Below, one piece after another: positions 44,878-55,193 of a DNA stretch of 64,000 nucleotides. This DNA is from Talaromyces rugulosus. Its lineage: Eukaryota > Ascomycota > Eurotiomycetes > Eurotiales > Trichocomaceae. The stretch's first letter is position 1. Every line of letters begins with the position of its first letter. The stretch is from NCBI RefSeq assembly GCF_013368755.1, contig NC_049565.1, positions 2,976,001-3,040,000 on the forward strand. The letters run 5' to 3'. The position numbers were made by a program, and so were the translations under genes. The notes below the pieces were generated by a model that worked only from the letters and a program-made list of their open reading frames with translations, was not told the origin of the DNA and ran no database searches.

Positions 44878-47296
44878 GTTTGACGGGGGGGGTGGGATTA
44901 AACGAAAGGTCCAAGACTGAAGCGAGAGGAGTCGAATGGATAGGTGGGAAGTGGCCAGCACCTTTCCCCTAGATAGCTGGATTCCTCTCCTTCAACACAA
45001 CAAAGACTAGGGTATTGTTTTCTTTTTTTTTTTCTCTTTCTTTTTTCCTCCCTTCTTCCTTTCTTCCCTTCTGGTTCGCGTGGAATTGTGGTTGCCGTGC
45101 CGAGGAATGGATGGAATGTTGTTGTTGTTGACAAACGAACGAGGGATGGCGACGATAAGTATAGCACTTGACACGAGTGGTGGTAGTAGTAGTATTGAAA
45201 GAAGCAAGTGGTAACGCAAGAGAAGTGGAAATGCAAGAAGAAAGTGGTAATGCAAGTCGTCGTATGCAGGTAGTAGTGTAGTAGTATGCGGCTGTATTGG
45301 CAGAACGAAACGAAAGCACAGCGATAGAGTCGAGCGAGCGTCGTAGGGGCGGGAATGTGGGATCGAGCGGATGGAGTAATGGAGCGAGCGATAGAGAGTC
45401 GAGTTAATTGGCAAAGACAGAGATCGCAAATCGCAAACAGAGGACGAGGTTGAGGCAGGGTGCCATCAATGGGCGCTGGGCCCTGAGTAGCATTGCTAAG
45501 GCCAGAGCAGTGACGCGGCTGAGGTAGCACCGGCTATCTGATGCTACTTTGTCCTGATGACAATGTTCGTCTTTTTTATTTTTTTCATTAACATTTTTGT
45601 GTGTGTGTGTGTTATTTCTGTTGTTTTTATCCATTATATTGTGGATGTAAAATATATTTTATTTATCATCTTCATACTAAAATATTTATATGAAATAGGC
45701 ATTTACAGTTGAATCGAGTCTTGTCGAGTTAAAACTTAGCATACTACCGGTCAGCAGCATACTAGCAGGATCCGGACAGAAACATTTACTCCGGCCCACT
45801 TTGTCAATTATTTACGCCTACTCCTACTATAGTAATGAACTCGATGCTAGATCCATTTCTATCTATCAAACTCCGCCATTGTTGCCGATTGGCGGCATTC
45901 ATGTAACAGTGTGAGACATTAGTACTACGTGTATCATACTACTACTTACTACTTGTGCATCTTTATTACTATTGAGTCTCAACAAACGCAAGCAAAGCTG
46001 ATCGTCCATGTGGCCGTGGAGATCAGACGCTACGTCGCATTTGCTTGCTCCACATAGAACCCAGAAACAGGGAACAGACTGAAATCCGTTCCCTAGGAAC
46101 CAACATAACCAGCCAACAAGTTACAATAATAGCAGTAGCAGTTAGTTAGCTAATTAACAAAGTTATTCTGTCAGCAAGTCTTTTTTTCCTTCTTTTTTTG
46201 CTTTTAATAATAATATCCAAGCACAGGCTGACGGATTAGCGGCTGTGGGGCGCTGTTAGAGTTACATTACTCTTGCCCTGCACTCTGCAAGGGGCATAAA
46301 TATGAACAGCATGCCTCCGGCCAGAGCCGACGCGTCATCTACTATTTTACTGATTTACTCCAAAAGTCCCGCTGGTTTACCACCAATTTCCACTTGTTAT
46401 TCGTCTACTATTCATAATTCAAGACATAGTTGTATAGTCCAGTCGCAATGTGTGGCGCGTGCTGCGTCCCGATTGGCCCGGTTTAGTGGGTCCGGTATGT
46501 AACTGTTGCACCGGCCCGCCCCTCCTCCGGCCAATCAGAGCGCGCCCTGCTGAGCTTGTTCTTATCGATAACTATGGGATGACTAAGCAGGCTACTCGTA
46601 TTCTTTATATTCAAGCCTGTGACCCTGTAGGGTGACACGTATCCATGCTACCATCTCATAGTTGACATTACTCTGTATATCCGTGTATATATATGTGCAA
46701 CATTTTTTAAAGTCCCATAGTATGCCAGCCATTGTGACTGTCGTACAGTAGTCTGTAGTATACACTTTAAATAGATAATATAGCTCAGCCGACTAGTTCT
46801 TGTTGAACTGGGGGCCGTCCCAGCAGATGCCACATGCCACATGGCCTCTGGAGAGCACTTGACCTGCTAGGCTGTTAGATCGTGCTGACAGACTAGCCTG
46901 GCTAGCCAGGTCTTCTAGAAAGTGGTATGCACTCCGAACTTAGTACTGTGTCGGCTGTGATATCATCACACCATACAAGCGCTGTTGACGTCTTTTTAAG
47001 AATGGTTGTACTAGTTGACCTCGACTATGATCTAGATGTTACATGTCATATAGTATAGCACGTGGACACATGGATAAATTGATACATACTACATAGAGCA
47101 TGAAAAAATAGTAATAGTTACAGTTCAGTATCTAGATTTATTATCTAATTCGGCACGCAAATGTCGACTTTTGCTGTCAGTATGTCAGTATCAATGTCAC
47201 CATGATGTCAGATGTCGCCATCCCGGGCGTATTTCTTAACCTCCAACTTTACGCGTAAGCTACCAACATCAAATATCATCAACAAATGTAACAATA
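44878..47296. other. 2.4-kb intergenic, hexokinase leader and AT-rich DNA
   Basis: The first ~550 bases are the promoter/leader of the hexokinase-like gene (pyrimidine-rich on its strand). From 45640 the DNA is AT-rich with no gene recognised. Near 46474 and 46533 two CCAAT boxes face each other (attgg and ccaat within gattggcccgg / ccggccaatc). A short gt repeat lies at 45598-45611. Confidence 0.5.
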
Positions 47297-47657
47297 ATGT
47301 CTATCGAACGCATCCACGACCGCAAAGACGAGGAAATCCACGAGGGCGACTGGGTCTGGACACGCTTCCGTGGTGGCGTGCGCGAGGGCGAGGTCTTTTT
47401 TTTTTTTTTTCTCCTCTGTCTTCTTCTATCAGATTATTGATTTTTATATGTGTTTAGGTGCACAAAATTGTAAAAGACGAGAAAGAGGCCCGAGACGAAG
47501 GCGTTGCGAATCCGCCCAAGGTGGGTTTATTCTTGAGATATCATCAACTAACGTTGTGCTAATCTGGCAGGTTGTCTTTACGGACCAGCATGGTGATCGT
47601 GTCGCGCACAATCCGACTACGCTGTCCAAGACGTCTTTTGTGGGCCGGGGTGGTTGA
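47297..47657 (+). CDS. DUF2945 (hypervirulence-associated TUDOR) small protein
   Basis: Three exons: MSIERIHDRKDEEIHEGDWV to REGE, VHKIVKDEKEARDEGVANPP-K, then VVFTDQHGDRVAHNPTTLSK to GRGG. About 80 residues. The order G-D-x-V-x-T-R..GG.REG-V..IV and VVFTDQHG..VAH.P.TL matches the DUF2945/HVA1-TUDOR domain, a single small beta-barrel found alone in many bacteria and fungi. Biochemical role unknown. Intron 1 has an unusual GTCTTT donor followed by a long T-run; intron 2 is normal (GTGGGT...GGCAG). Confidence 0.8.
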
Positions 47658-47991
47658 GTTTTGTCAACAGTAGAAAGTATGTAAAAATATATTTGATATG
47701 ACTGATTTGTTGTTTGCCACTGTTGGGTAGATTCAAGTTTATAGCTGGGACTAACCACTCTCTCGACTATTTTAACACTGCATCAGTTATATCAAATTTG
47801 AAGCTATTTCAAATATCATTACTTCTCGTTTGTCAAACTCCCCTGTAGTTTGACATTCGTCAAATAGTCCGGCGGTCTTGGCACGGGGTGGAAATTTCCT
47901 ATTTAGGAAATTCATCTCATTGGGTCTTGTTCTTCTATTTAACTCCATGTTGTGTTCCGGCATATAACAACTACAATAAAAATTCATTTGA
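47658..47991. other. convergent 3' spacer
   Basis: AT-rich 3' region between convergent genes; no coding signal. Confidence 0.5.
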
Positions 47992-49235
47992 TTAAATATT
48001 ATACAGCTTCGCCCACACCACCTTGCCTCTCGTTGGATCCATTATGGCTGCATAGTGAGTCGACTCATTCAGCACCGGATACGTCGTGAGCCACTCAATC
48101 GCTTCATTTTGTGTTATCGCCACATCAGCACATGTCTCATTCGCTGTATGCTCACGTCTTTGCCGCAAGCGCAATGACGACCGCATGCCCTGAACCCGCG
48201 GTGGATAGGAGGAATCTCTCTGAGCAACTTTCCTGTCCCATTTGTCTTGCATGCACGCGCGCCTTTCGCTGCTTTCTTCGATTATATCGGACACGGTTTG
48301 TGCATCGGATGAAATCAAACTCAGGCCGAAATGATTGCCTCTGCTTTTTGCAGAATCAGGCTGTTGGTCGTGGTTTGTTGCAACGATAAATGACGAGGAA
48401 GAGCAGACTGCTGCCTTGCGATAGTCTTTCTCCATGGTTACTGTTCTGTCACCATCGCTGAAGATGAGATATGCCGCTGTCGTCGGCATACCGGGCACGT
48501 TGGCAACAATATCGTCCAGAGTCGACAATTTTGACTTTTCCGGTGTGGATGATGTACCTAACCTCCCGGGAGGAAGTAGGATGCACTCCCGCAGCAGCGA
48601 TGAAATAGACTGCCTCATCCCCAGCAGCACAAGTAGATGATTTGCATAAAACGTCCAGTTCTTCGTAGTATCATGCACAGGCCGAAAATTCAGGGACACG
48701 CTTAGGTCTCGGCGCACGCCCGTGAGCACGCCAACAAATCCTACATACGTGATACTCGAAGCAAGCACTTTCTCCTCAATGTCATCGCGATAAAAATCGA
48801 GCTGGACGATCAAGTCGCGCAGCGGATCCATGGCCCAGTCCAGTGTCCTAAAATGCAGCATTTTTGTTGTTGACCATGTTTTTGTTGATTCAGATTGTAT
48901 TGTTCGTACCCCGCCGCTCGTGCAGCCCATCAGTAGATCCAGCACAGTGTTTAGACACACTAGCAGATACAGATCAATATCCGTCACAGCGCTAATCCCG
49001 CGCAGCTCGTCGGTTTCTTCATCGCTGTACAGCCGCCGCAAGCACATGCGCGATATCCAGTGGACCAGGGTCATTGGGATTTTGGGAGAAAGTGCAGCGG
49101 CGATCAGTTCGTCGAATATGCCGCGCAGAGAGCGCATTCTACGATGCGCGCCAGTGCGACATAGCGATCAGATGGTGGCAGAGAGAGGTTGATGCGGAAT
49201 TTTGGAGGGTTTGTGCCTGTTGGGATGTCGTCCAT
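47992..49235 (-). pseudogene. acid ceramidase/NAAA-like amidase with an N-terminal frameshift
   Basis: The main frame (from MRSLRGIFDEL at 49137) encodes about 380 residues with the family's catalytic Cys in LLMGCTSGGVRT and downstream blocks FRTLDWAMDPLRDLIVQLDF, TYVGFVGVLTGVRRDLSVSL, VVWAKLYNI. Family members hydrolyse ceramide or N-acylethanolamines after autocleavage before that Cys. Just upstream, another frame starts at 49235 (MDDIPTG) and encodes PPKFRINLSLPPSDRYVALA, the conserved beta-subunit start, so the two parts are out of frame by one base near 49139: GAATG where GAAATG would restore continuity. This is either a real frameshift, a sequence error, or a gene using the internal Met with a shortened N-terminus. 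Confidence 0.7.
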
Positions 49236-49701
49236 TTTGGACTGTGACTATTGTATTAGGGCCCTGACAAGATGAATTAAAACACTAAAACAATAAAATA
49301 CCAATTACATGGTATTTCAGCTTATATGTATAGATTAAGCTGGTTGACGTGTAAGTATGTGTAAGGTACTCCGTAAAAATATTCCAAAATAAAAAAATAT
49401 CCCCGCATCTCCACAATCCTCGGCAAATCGCAATCTGACCTTGTGTCTAGCTACGGCCAGTCTCGTAGTTTAATGTTGATCACCAAAACATCACCCTATC
49501 AAAGCGTAAGCTAGTGAATCATTATTTCCCCGCAACCAAGTCTACCCCAGTAGCTATCCAATGGAAGTAGCTAGCTAGTTCCTTCGACCGAGGTGTAGTG
49601 GCACAATGGTACATGTGTATGAGAAACGAACAAAGTAGATAATTCCACAGTTTGCCATGTTTTTTTGCCTCTACATCTTTAGTCCTGCACACAACGTGCT
49701 G
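49236..49701. promoter_or_regulatory. divergent spacer (amidase / lipase)
   Basis: Holds the promoters of the amidase-like gene and the secreted lipase. No coding signal. Confidence 0.5.
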
Positions 49702-51081
49702 ATGAAGATGCGGTTTATCGGCGTCTACATACTGCTGGGCCTGGCAGTGGCCAAGCCATTGCGTCCTCTTGAGCATAGAGCGTCGAATCCACCAACCCTT
49801 GGTGACGATGTTATAGGGATTTTGTCGTCTGTCACGGACGACCTGGCTAGTCTGAGTCCGTATCTTTTCTCTCAAGCAACGTCTATCAAAAACAAAGTTC
49901 AGTCGGCGAGATTACTCCCCTCGACCTTGAATTCGAGCTCTGTTGAGTCCGCCGCCGCGACAATCTCGGATATCTTTAGAGAGCGTCCGGCGGATCTGAC
50001 CGTGGCGGTTGATGAGCTCCTGTCGCAGGGCTTGCTTGTGGGACAGCTTCTGGACTTGCTCAACAGCTTTGCAAACGAGTCGACTATTAATTCCCAGAAC
50101 AACACGAACCCAAAAAATCCCACAACCCCGGTCTACCCTTCCAAATTGCCAGACGATGCTCCCTATTCACTGGACGAAAACACCCTGCGGTCTGCCATTT
50201 ACATCCCAGAGTCGTTCACATACGGAAACAAAACCCCCGTCATCCTAATCCCTGGAACGTTCATCCCGGCCGGAATTACGTATCATTTCAGTTTCAGCAA
50301 ACTGTCAAACTTCACCAGCATCCTTGACCCGCTCTGGGTGAATATCCCCGGTGCTTCTTTAGGCGATGCCCAAGTCAACGCCGAATACGTCGCGTACGCC
50401 ATCAACTACATATCCGGAATCACCAAATCCAACGTAGCTGTCCTCTCCTGGTCCCAGGGCGGCCTTGACACCCAATGGGCCCTGAAATATTGGCCGTCGA
50501 CGCGCTCCAGCGTCAAAGATTTCGTCGCCATCAGCCCAGACTTCCATGGCACAATCCTGGCGCCAGTTATCTGCCCTGGCCTGCCTAGCCCGAGCTGCAC
50601 CCCATCTGTCGCCCAACAAATCTACACATCAAAATACATCGCCACTCTCCGTGCCGACGACGGCGACTCAGCCTACGTCCCCACTACCACTCTCTTCTCA
50701 ACCTTTGACGAAATCGTCGAGCCCATGAGCGGCGAGTATGCATCTGCATACTTGCTCGACGCGCGCAATGTCGGCGTCACGAATGCTTGGGTCCAGCAAG
50801 TTTGCGGAATCGGAAAACTGGGTGGCTCCATCTACACGCATGAAGGTATGCTATACAACCCGCTTTCATGGGCGCTGGCCATCGACGCTATCGCGCATGA
50901 CGGTCCTGGTGATCCGTCCAGATTGGATCTTGATAAAGTGTGCTCGAACTTTTTGGCAGAGGGTTTGGATTTGGAGGATTTGTTGGGGACCGAGGGTTTG
51001 CTTTTGCTTGCTGTGGCAAATATTATTGGGTATGGTAGTTGGACGGCGACGGAGCCTCCTATCAAGGCTTATGCGAGGTAG
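49702..51081 (+). CDS. secreted lipase, Candida antarctica lipase B-like
   Basis: Intronless. The start is placed at MKMRFIGVYILLGLAVAKP (signal peptide) rather than the upstream Met at 49657. About 459 residues. The alpha/beta-hydrolase core matches CALB: TPVILIPGTFIPAGITYHFS, nucleophile Ser in VLSWSQGGLDTQW (CALB has TWSQGG), acid Asp in FSTFDEIVEP, and His in YTHEGMLYNPLSW. An N-terminal ~130-residue helical region with Asn/Thr-rich linker precedes the core, as in ascomycete relatives. It likely acts on extracellular esters or lipids. Several N-glycosylation sequons (NESTINSQNNT, GNKT, LSNFTS) support secretion. Confidence 0.88.
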   Translation: MKMRFIGVYILLGLAVAKPLRPLEHRASNPPTLGDDVIGILSSVTDDLASLSPYLFSQATSIKNKVQSARLLPSTLNSSSVESAAATISDIFRERPADLTVAVDELLSQGLLVGQLLDLLNSFANESTINSQNNTNPKNPTTPVYPSKLPDDAPYSLDENTLRSAIYIPESFTYGNKTPVILIPGTFIPAGITYHFSFSKLSNFTSILDPLWVNIPGASLGDAQVNAEYVAYAINYISGITKSNVAVLSWSQGGLDTQWALKYWPSTRSSVKDFVAISPDFHGTILAPVICPGLPSPSCTPSVAQQIYTSKYIATLRADDGDSAYVPTTTLFSTFDEIVEPMSGEYASAYLLDARNVGVTNAWVQQVCGIGKLGGSIYTHEGMLYNPLSWALAIDAIAHDGPGDPSRLDLDKVCSNFLAEGLDLEDLLGTEGLLLLAVANIIGYGSWTATEPPIKAYAR

Positions 51082-51390
51082 CTGGTGTGTTACTTATAAT
51101 TAAGAGAGTACATAATGTATAGAGATATTATATCTACATACATAGCTTTAAGAATACATGTATATGCCATTAATTTAGAGGTAGGGTTGATGGCATCATT
51201 GAGATACAAATCTATTCAATAATTCCAGCGGTTTTTCGTCTACTTGGTGACTAAGGAATGTAAGTCTTGCTGTGAGGTTAAAAATTGCCTTCGCATTAGT
51301 TAGATTATCTCTCCAAACAGGAGGTTGCATATTCGATTTTCAGATATCTCTTTTTCATACTACTCATGGCCAGCTAGGAGGACCGAGAGG

Positions 51391-52435
51391 TTAGTCGCCC
51401 TTGTTAGAATCCTCCTTTAAGGGTACAATGCGGTTGAGTACAATTCCATCATCCGTGCTGTCCGAGTCGCAGACCAACCAGTAACAAGGCACTATTAGCA
51501 TGAATGAGGGAGTAGGCGGAGGGGGGTAAAAGAAAGAAAAAGAAAGAAATGATGGGCTGGGCTATCACTCACAAAGTAGGCAATGCGTATAGCGTGATAT
51601 CGGATATTCTCAGGCTCAAGTCTATCGGTCTTGTTGCTCTTCACCTCCGCCTCCGGCCATAGCGCACGCTGGCGCACCTGGTAGAAACCTGTCTCGATCA
51701 TGGCATTTGGCCAGATTGTCTCGCTATCTGGGTTGATATCGTTCACGAATCCTCCTGGTGCCGTTTTGGGGTCATCTGACTTGAACGGGGCCGTGTGAAT
51801 ACGAACTTGAGCTGTGGGCGAGCCTTCAGGTACCCACTGTATATATGCCTTGGGATTCTTACCGTCCTTGTCAAAGACAGCTCCTGTTACCTCATCCTTG
51901 GTAAATGAGATGGCCTTTATGGGGTAAGGCATGTGCAAAAGACCAACAGTCTTGCCTAGGGGCTATCAACCTCACGGAAGTCGGAGCGGTCGATGTGGAC
52001 ACTCCTTGTCAGACGAATATTATGGGAGCCCATTTTGGAATCCTTGGAATTAAAGGGGATATCAAGGTCCTGTTCCTCAGCGTCTTCAATTGTCACACGG
52101 ACAGGGTCGAGGACAAGCATAAGGCGGGGAACAGTTCTCTCAAGATCTCGACGGATAGACTGCTCGAAACGCTTGACATCGATGGAGGACTGGGTTGTAG
52201 TCACTCCAAACTCATGGATGAAGGAAAGAAGAGGTCCTGGGGGCACACTTCGTCGCCGGATTGCTTTAAGGGTAGACAGGCGCGGATCATCCCAGCCACG
52301 GACGACCTTCTCTTCTATCAATTTTCTCAGATCTCTCTTACTCATAATCGTGCCCGTTTAGTTTTAAGTGGCCATACTCGCGTTGCACCGGCTGGAATTC
52401 AACCAGAAGTCTGCCCTCATATATTAGCTAATATT
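51391..52435 (-). pseudogene. truncated glutaminyl-tRNA synthetase copy
   Basis: The sequence corresponds only to the C-terminal half of eukaryotic GlnRS: VQREYGHLKLNG, then (after a frame change near 52355) TIMSKRDLRKLIEEKVVRGW, DDPRLSTLKAIRRRSVPPGP, FGVTTTQSSIDVKRFEQSIR, MGSHNIRL, IDRSDFREVDS, a TAG, then (frame continued) KTVGLLHMPYPIKAISFTKD and INPDSETIWPNAMIETGFYQ. The Rossmann HIGH half is absent; the KMSKS-equivalent (IMSKR) is present. A GTGAGT donor after IAYF and a later exon-like tail to TAA at 51391 show that introns were kept, so this is a DNA-level duplicate, not a retrocopy. Not functional. Confidence 0.88.
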
Positions 52436-53056
52436 GGGCCAGGCAGCTAGAAATTTTTGGATTCGGAGACGCGTATTCTGATCCCTCTGTTACAGAAAAC
52501 GGATACATACTGGTTTAGCCATTCATAGCTTTGTACGAAGTAGATGGCAGCCGGGTAATAAGGATGGAGGGTGAATAAGCACGAGACAGAAAATGCTTTG
52601 GAACGATAGCATTTCCATTTTCCCTCCAACTCAAAGAAACCTCTATGGATGTTTGATATAATTTCAAGTTAGACTTCACCGTTATTGGCTGTAAACCGGT
52701 GAAAAACTTTGGCATCGTAGAAGGACGAATCTAACGCGCACTGAAAAGGATCAAGCCTTGACGAGATCTGAATCAGTACCAAAACAGACCCAAGTTTTCT
52801 CTATAGAGCAGATATAAATTTAGTCTTTCATGATAAACTACGTGCATCTAGATAAGTAAAATGAAAGGAGTAACGCTAAGCTTCTCTGGTTAGTGAGACG
52901 ATTTTTTATTATTACTTAGAAATATAATATACCCTATAAATTCTAATATTAATGTAAGAAGAAAAAATAAAGAGAACTATTTTCATCTATTCAATAGTGA
53001 AAGCATCTAAGCCTAGGGTTTATATAAAAACCTCATGGGCCGTTTTTCATATTCCT
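52436..53056. other. AT-rich intergenic DNA
   Basis: No gene recognised. AT content rises sharply at 52850-53000, next to the GlnRS relic. Confidence 0.5.
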
Positions 53057-54999
53057 CTACTTTAGCAGTTTCGAGACTATCTTTTCAGACAACGTAATAA
53101 GAGAATTCTCGTTAATAATGTCGAAGGTCAAAAGCTCTACCTCCATATTGTGACGGATCCAATGTTGCAACTCCATGCCTTCTAGCGAGTCAATTCCATA
53201 TGCTGTTAGTGGTTTACCAGGGTCTACCTCATCCCCAAGCTGTAAAATCTTGGAAAATTGTGCTGATAATACCTCGACACATATTTTGACCAACTCTGCT
53301 GAGTCGGCACCTAAGTCGATCATAATTTGTAAGGTACGAAGCGAACTCTCTGGTTCGTCACTGATACGTGCCAGGGAAGGTATTTCGAGAAAATATTCCA
53401 TTAGTTCTTCTTGCTGGTAGTCGGAAGAGTCAGCTTCCCTGTAATTAAAACCCGCAAAGCTTCCTGTATCTGTTCCCAACGATGATCGTTTAGATAGACT
53501 TGACGAGAGCTCTGACCTGGAGCTGTCAACGTCAAAATATGGATACTGTTTGAAATAAGAACTGTAGTCTTCTTCTCCTTCATCCCTATCTTCTTCTATC
53601 CCTTCTCCCGGTGGCAATGGAAGTGACCTCAACGAAAACGAATGAATATGCTCCGCAACGTGGTCGAGCACAAAATTCTGATCATTGTCTTCAAAACCGC
53701 AAAGTGGGCAAGCGGAAATCTTGAGAGGAACTTTGCGTCGCCATGTAGAGAGTAACATAGGTATCTGCTGCGGCTTGATCTTGCTATGCTCCTGTTCCAG
53801 ATGTGCAGTGAAATCAACGGGTTCCCTGAAGGTTACATTGAGGCTTTTCTGTGAGCATGCGAGGCACACCCATTGTTCTGAACCTCCGTGTTCCATTTCC
53901 ATATGGTTTAACCAAGTTGCTTTGGTATTATAAAATTTATCGGCTTGGGCACAGTCTTCAAAAATGCATGTATACGGTAAAATATCTCCCATGAGATGTT
54001 TCCTGTCCAGCAAATTTGTTACATGAGAATGAAGATAGATCCATAAAATTCAGGAAAATAAACTTACTTCCAATGACTTCCTCGAGCTACCGTAGTAGGA
54101 AGGGATTGACAACAACATGGACATGTGAAAATTATTTGGTCGTCGTGTATAGGCGGAGGCTTGGGATACGAGATTCGAGAGCTTGTGACCGACACGACTG
54201 TTGTAGTGCTAGCTGCCTTTGGCGGAATTAAAATTTGCTCATCCACTACTGTTGCAGTTGTCGTACTTTGAGCACGTGGATTCTCCGTAAGTATAATCTC
54301 CTGTTGTGGCTGCTGCGACTTTACTACCACGACCGGTGCACTCGGCCTATCGTCTTGTTTTTTGGAATTGATTTCTAGTTTCTGAGCATGTCGTTGAGCG
54401 TATAGAAAGCGATTCCGCCGCTTCAGATTGGCATCAATCAGCCGCGATTGAATCGGGGTCAATCGTGCTGCATCGAGTTGGTTTCGACTTGACTCTGAGC
54501 TTCCATGCTTCTCGGGATGTATTAGAAGTAGGAGTTCAAGGTGTCGGCGCAGGGAGCTAATTTGAGAATTCTCGGGGTTAAATGAGCTTTCTGCCTTTTG
54601 GAGTCGAGACCTGACCCCAGCTTTGCGAATTGCAACCGTTAACCTGGAGAGCTGGTTCAAACTATCTTCCACGTCCTTTATTCTCGACAATTCTCCACTA
54701 GATAGCTCCGAGGCGTTTTCTTCTGTGGCGCTGGCTTCCTTTATACATTTTTCAATCAAGATCCTCAGCATACACAAGAGATTGACAATAATGATGTGTG
54801 TTTCCTGGTTGGCTTGTAATCGATGATCTAGCGAGGTCTTTCCTGTTGTTGAGGCCCCTGAACCAGCAGTCCATAGATTGAAATCTGCAAGTCTATTTTC
54901 AGCCCACTCTTGCCGCATAAGTCGTGAAAATTTCGTAGCTGTCCTGAAGATCTCGCGACACGCGATGGCCGAGTTGAAGATTGTAGGTGGTTCCGACAT
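53057..54999 (-). CDS. C2H2 zinc-finger protein fused to a C-terminal acyl carrier domain
   Basis: Two exons (54068-54999, 53057-54002; GTAAGT...GGACAG), 625 residues from MSEPPTIFNSAIACREIFR. The N-terminal ~240 residues (FRTATKFSRLMRQEWAENRL, LWTAGSGASTTGKTSLDHRL) are the helical domain typical of fungal C2H2/NLR-like proteins. Then come Cys/His clusters: FTCPCCCQSLPTTVARGSHW, YTCIFEDCAQADKFYNTKAT with NHMEMEH, VCLACSQK...HLEQEH, and ACPLCGFEDND...HVAEHIHSF. The last ~85 residues read VDPGKPLTAYGIDSLEGMEL, QHWIRHNMEVELLTFDIINE, which is an acyl/peptidyl carrier protein fold with the phosphopantetheine Ser in GIDSL. No ketosynthase, adenylation or other partner enzyme is in the window. The protein is divergent from the PNP gene at 55194. 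Confidence 0.8.
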
Positions 55000-55193
55000 C
55001 TTGGGGATTCTAGAGTGCTCGTATCGATGAAAAGGAGCGAAATTCTTATCTTTCTTTTGATACACTAAAACAAGGTGGATGTGTTCGTTGGATGTTGGAT
55101 TATGCATCTACCCCGCAGTTAGGGCAAGGCTGAGACTACACTCGTTAACTCCGCTCCTTTTTCATGCAATATACAGCAGGTGAAAAATAGACA
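55000..55193. promoter_or_regulatory. 194-bp divergent promoter of the C2H2-ACP and DUF7580-PNP genes
   Basis: The two starts are only 194 bp apart and face away from each other, so the genes very probably share regulatory sequence. The exact - strand start could be an upstream Met at about 55107, which would shorten the gap to 86 bp. Confidence 0.6.

Noticed and set aside
43774..44883. A 369-codon open frame on the + strand opposite the hexokinase-like gene
   Set aside because: It is an antisense shadow of GC-rich, codon-biased coding sequence; no family resemblance, while the - strand frame is a clear hexokinase.
46474..46545. Facing CCAAT boxes with flanking inverted repeat as a mobile element end
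   Set aside because: The repeat is short (about 10 bp) with no target-site duplication seen; CCAAT-binding promoter sequence is simpler.
53057..53320. The ACP domain as part of a polyketide or non-ribosomal peptide cluster
   Set aside because: No ketosynthase, adenylation, thioesterase or tailoring gene lies in the flanks; the domain is part of a C2H2 protein.
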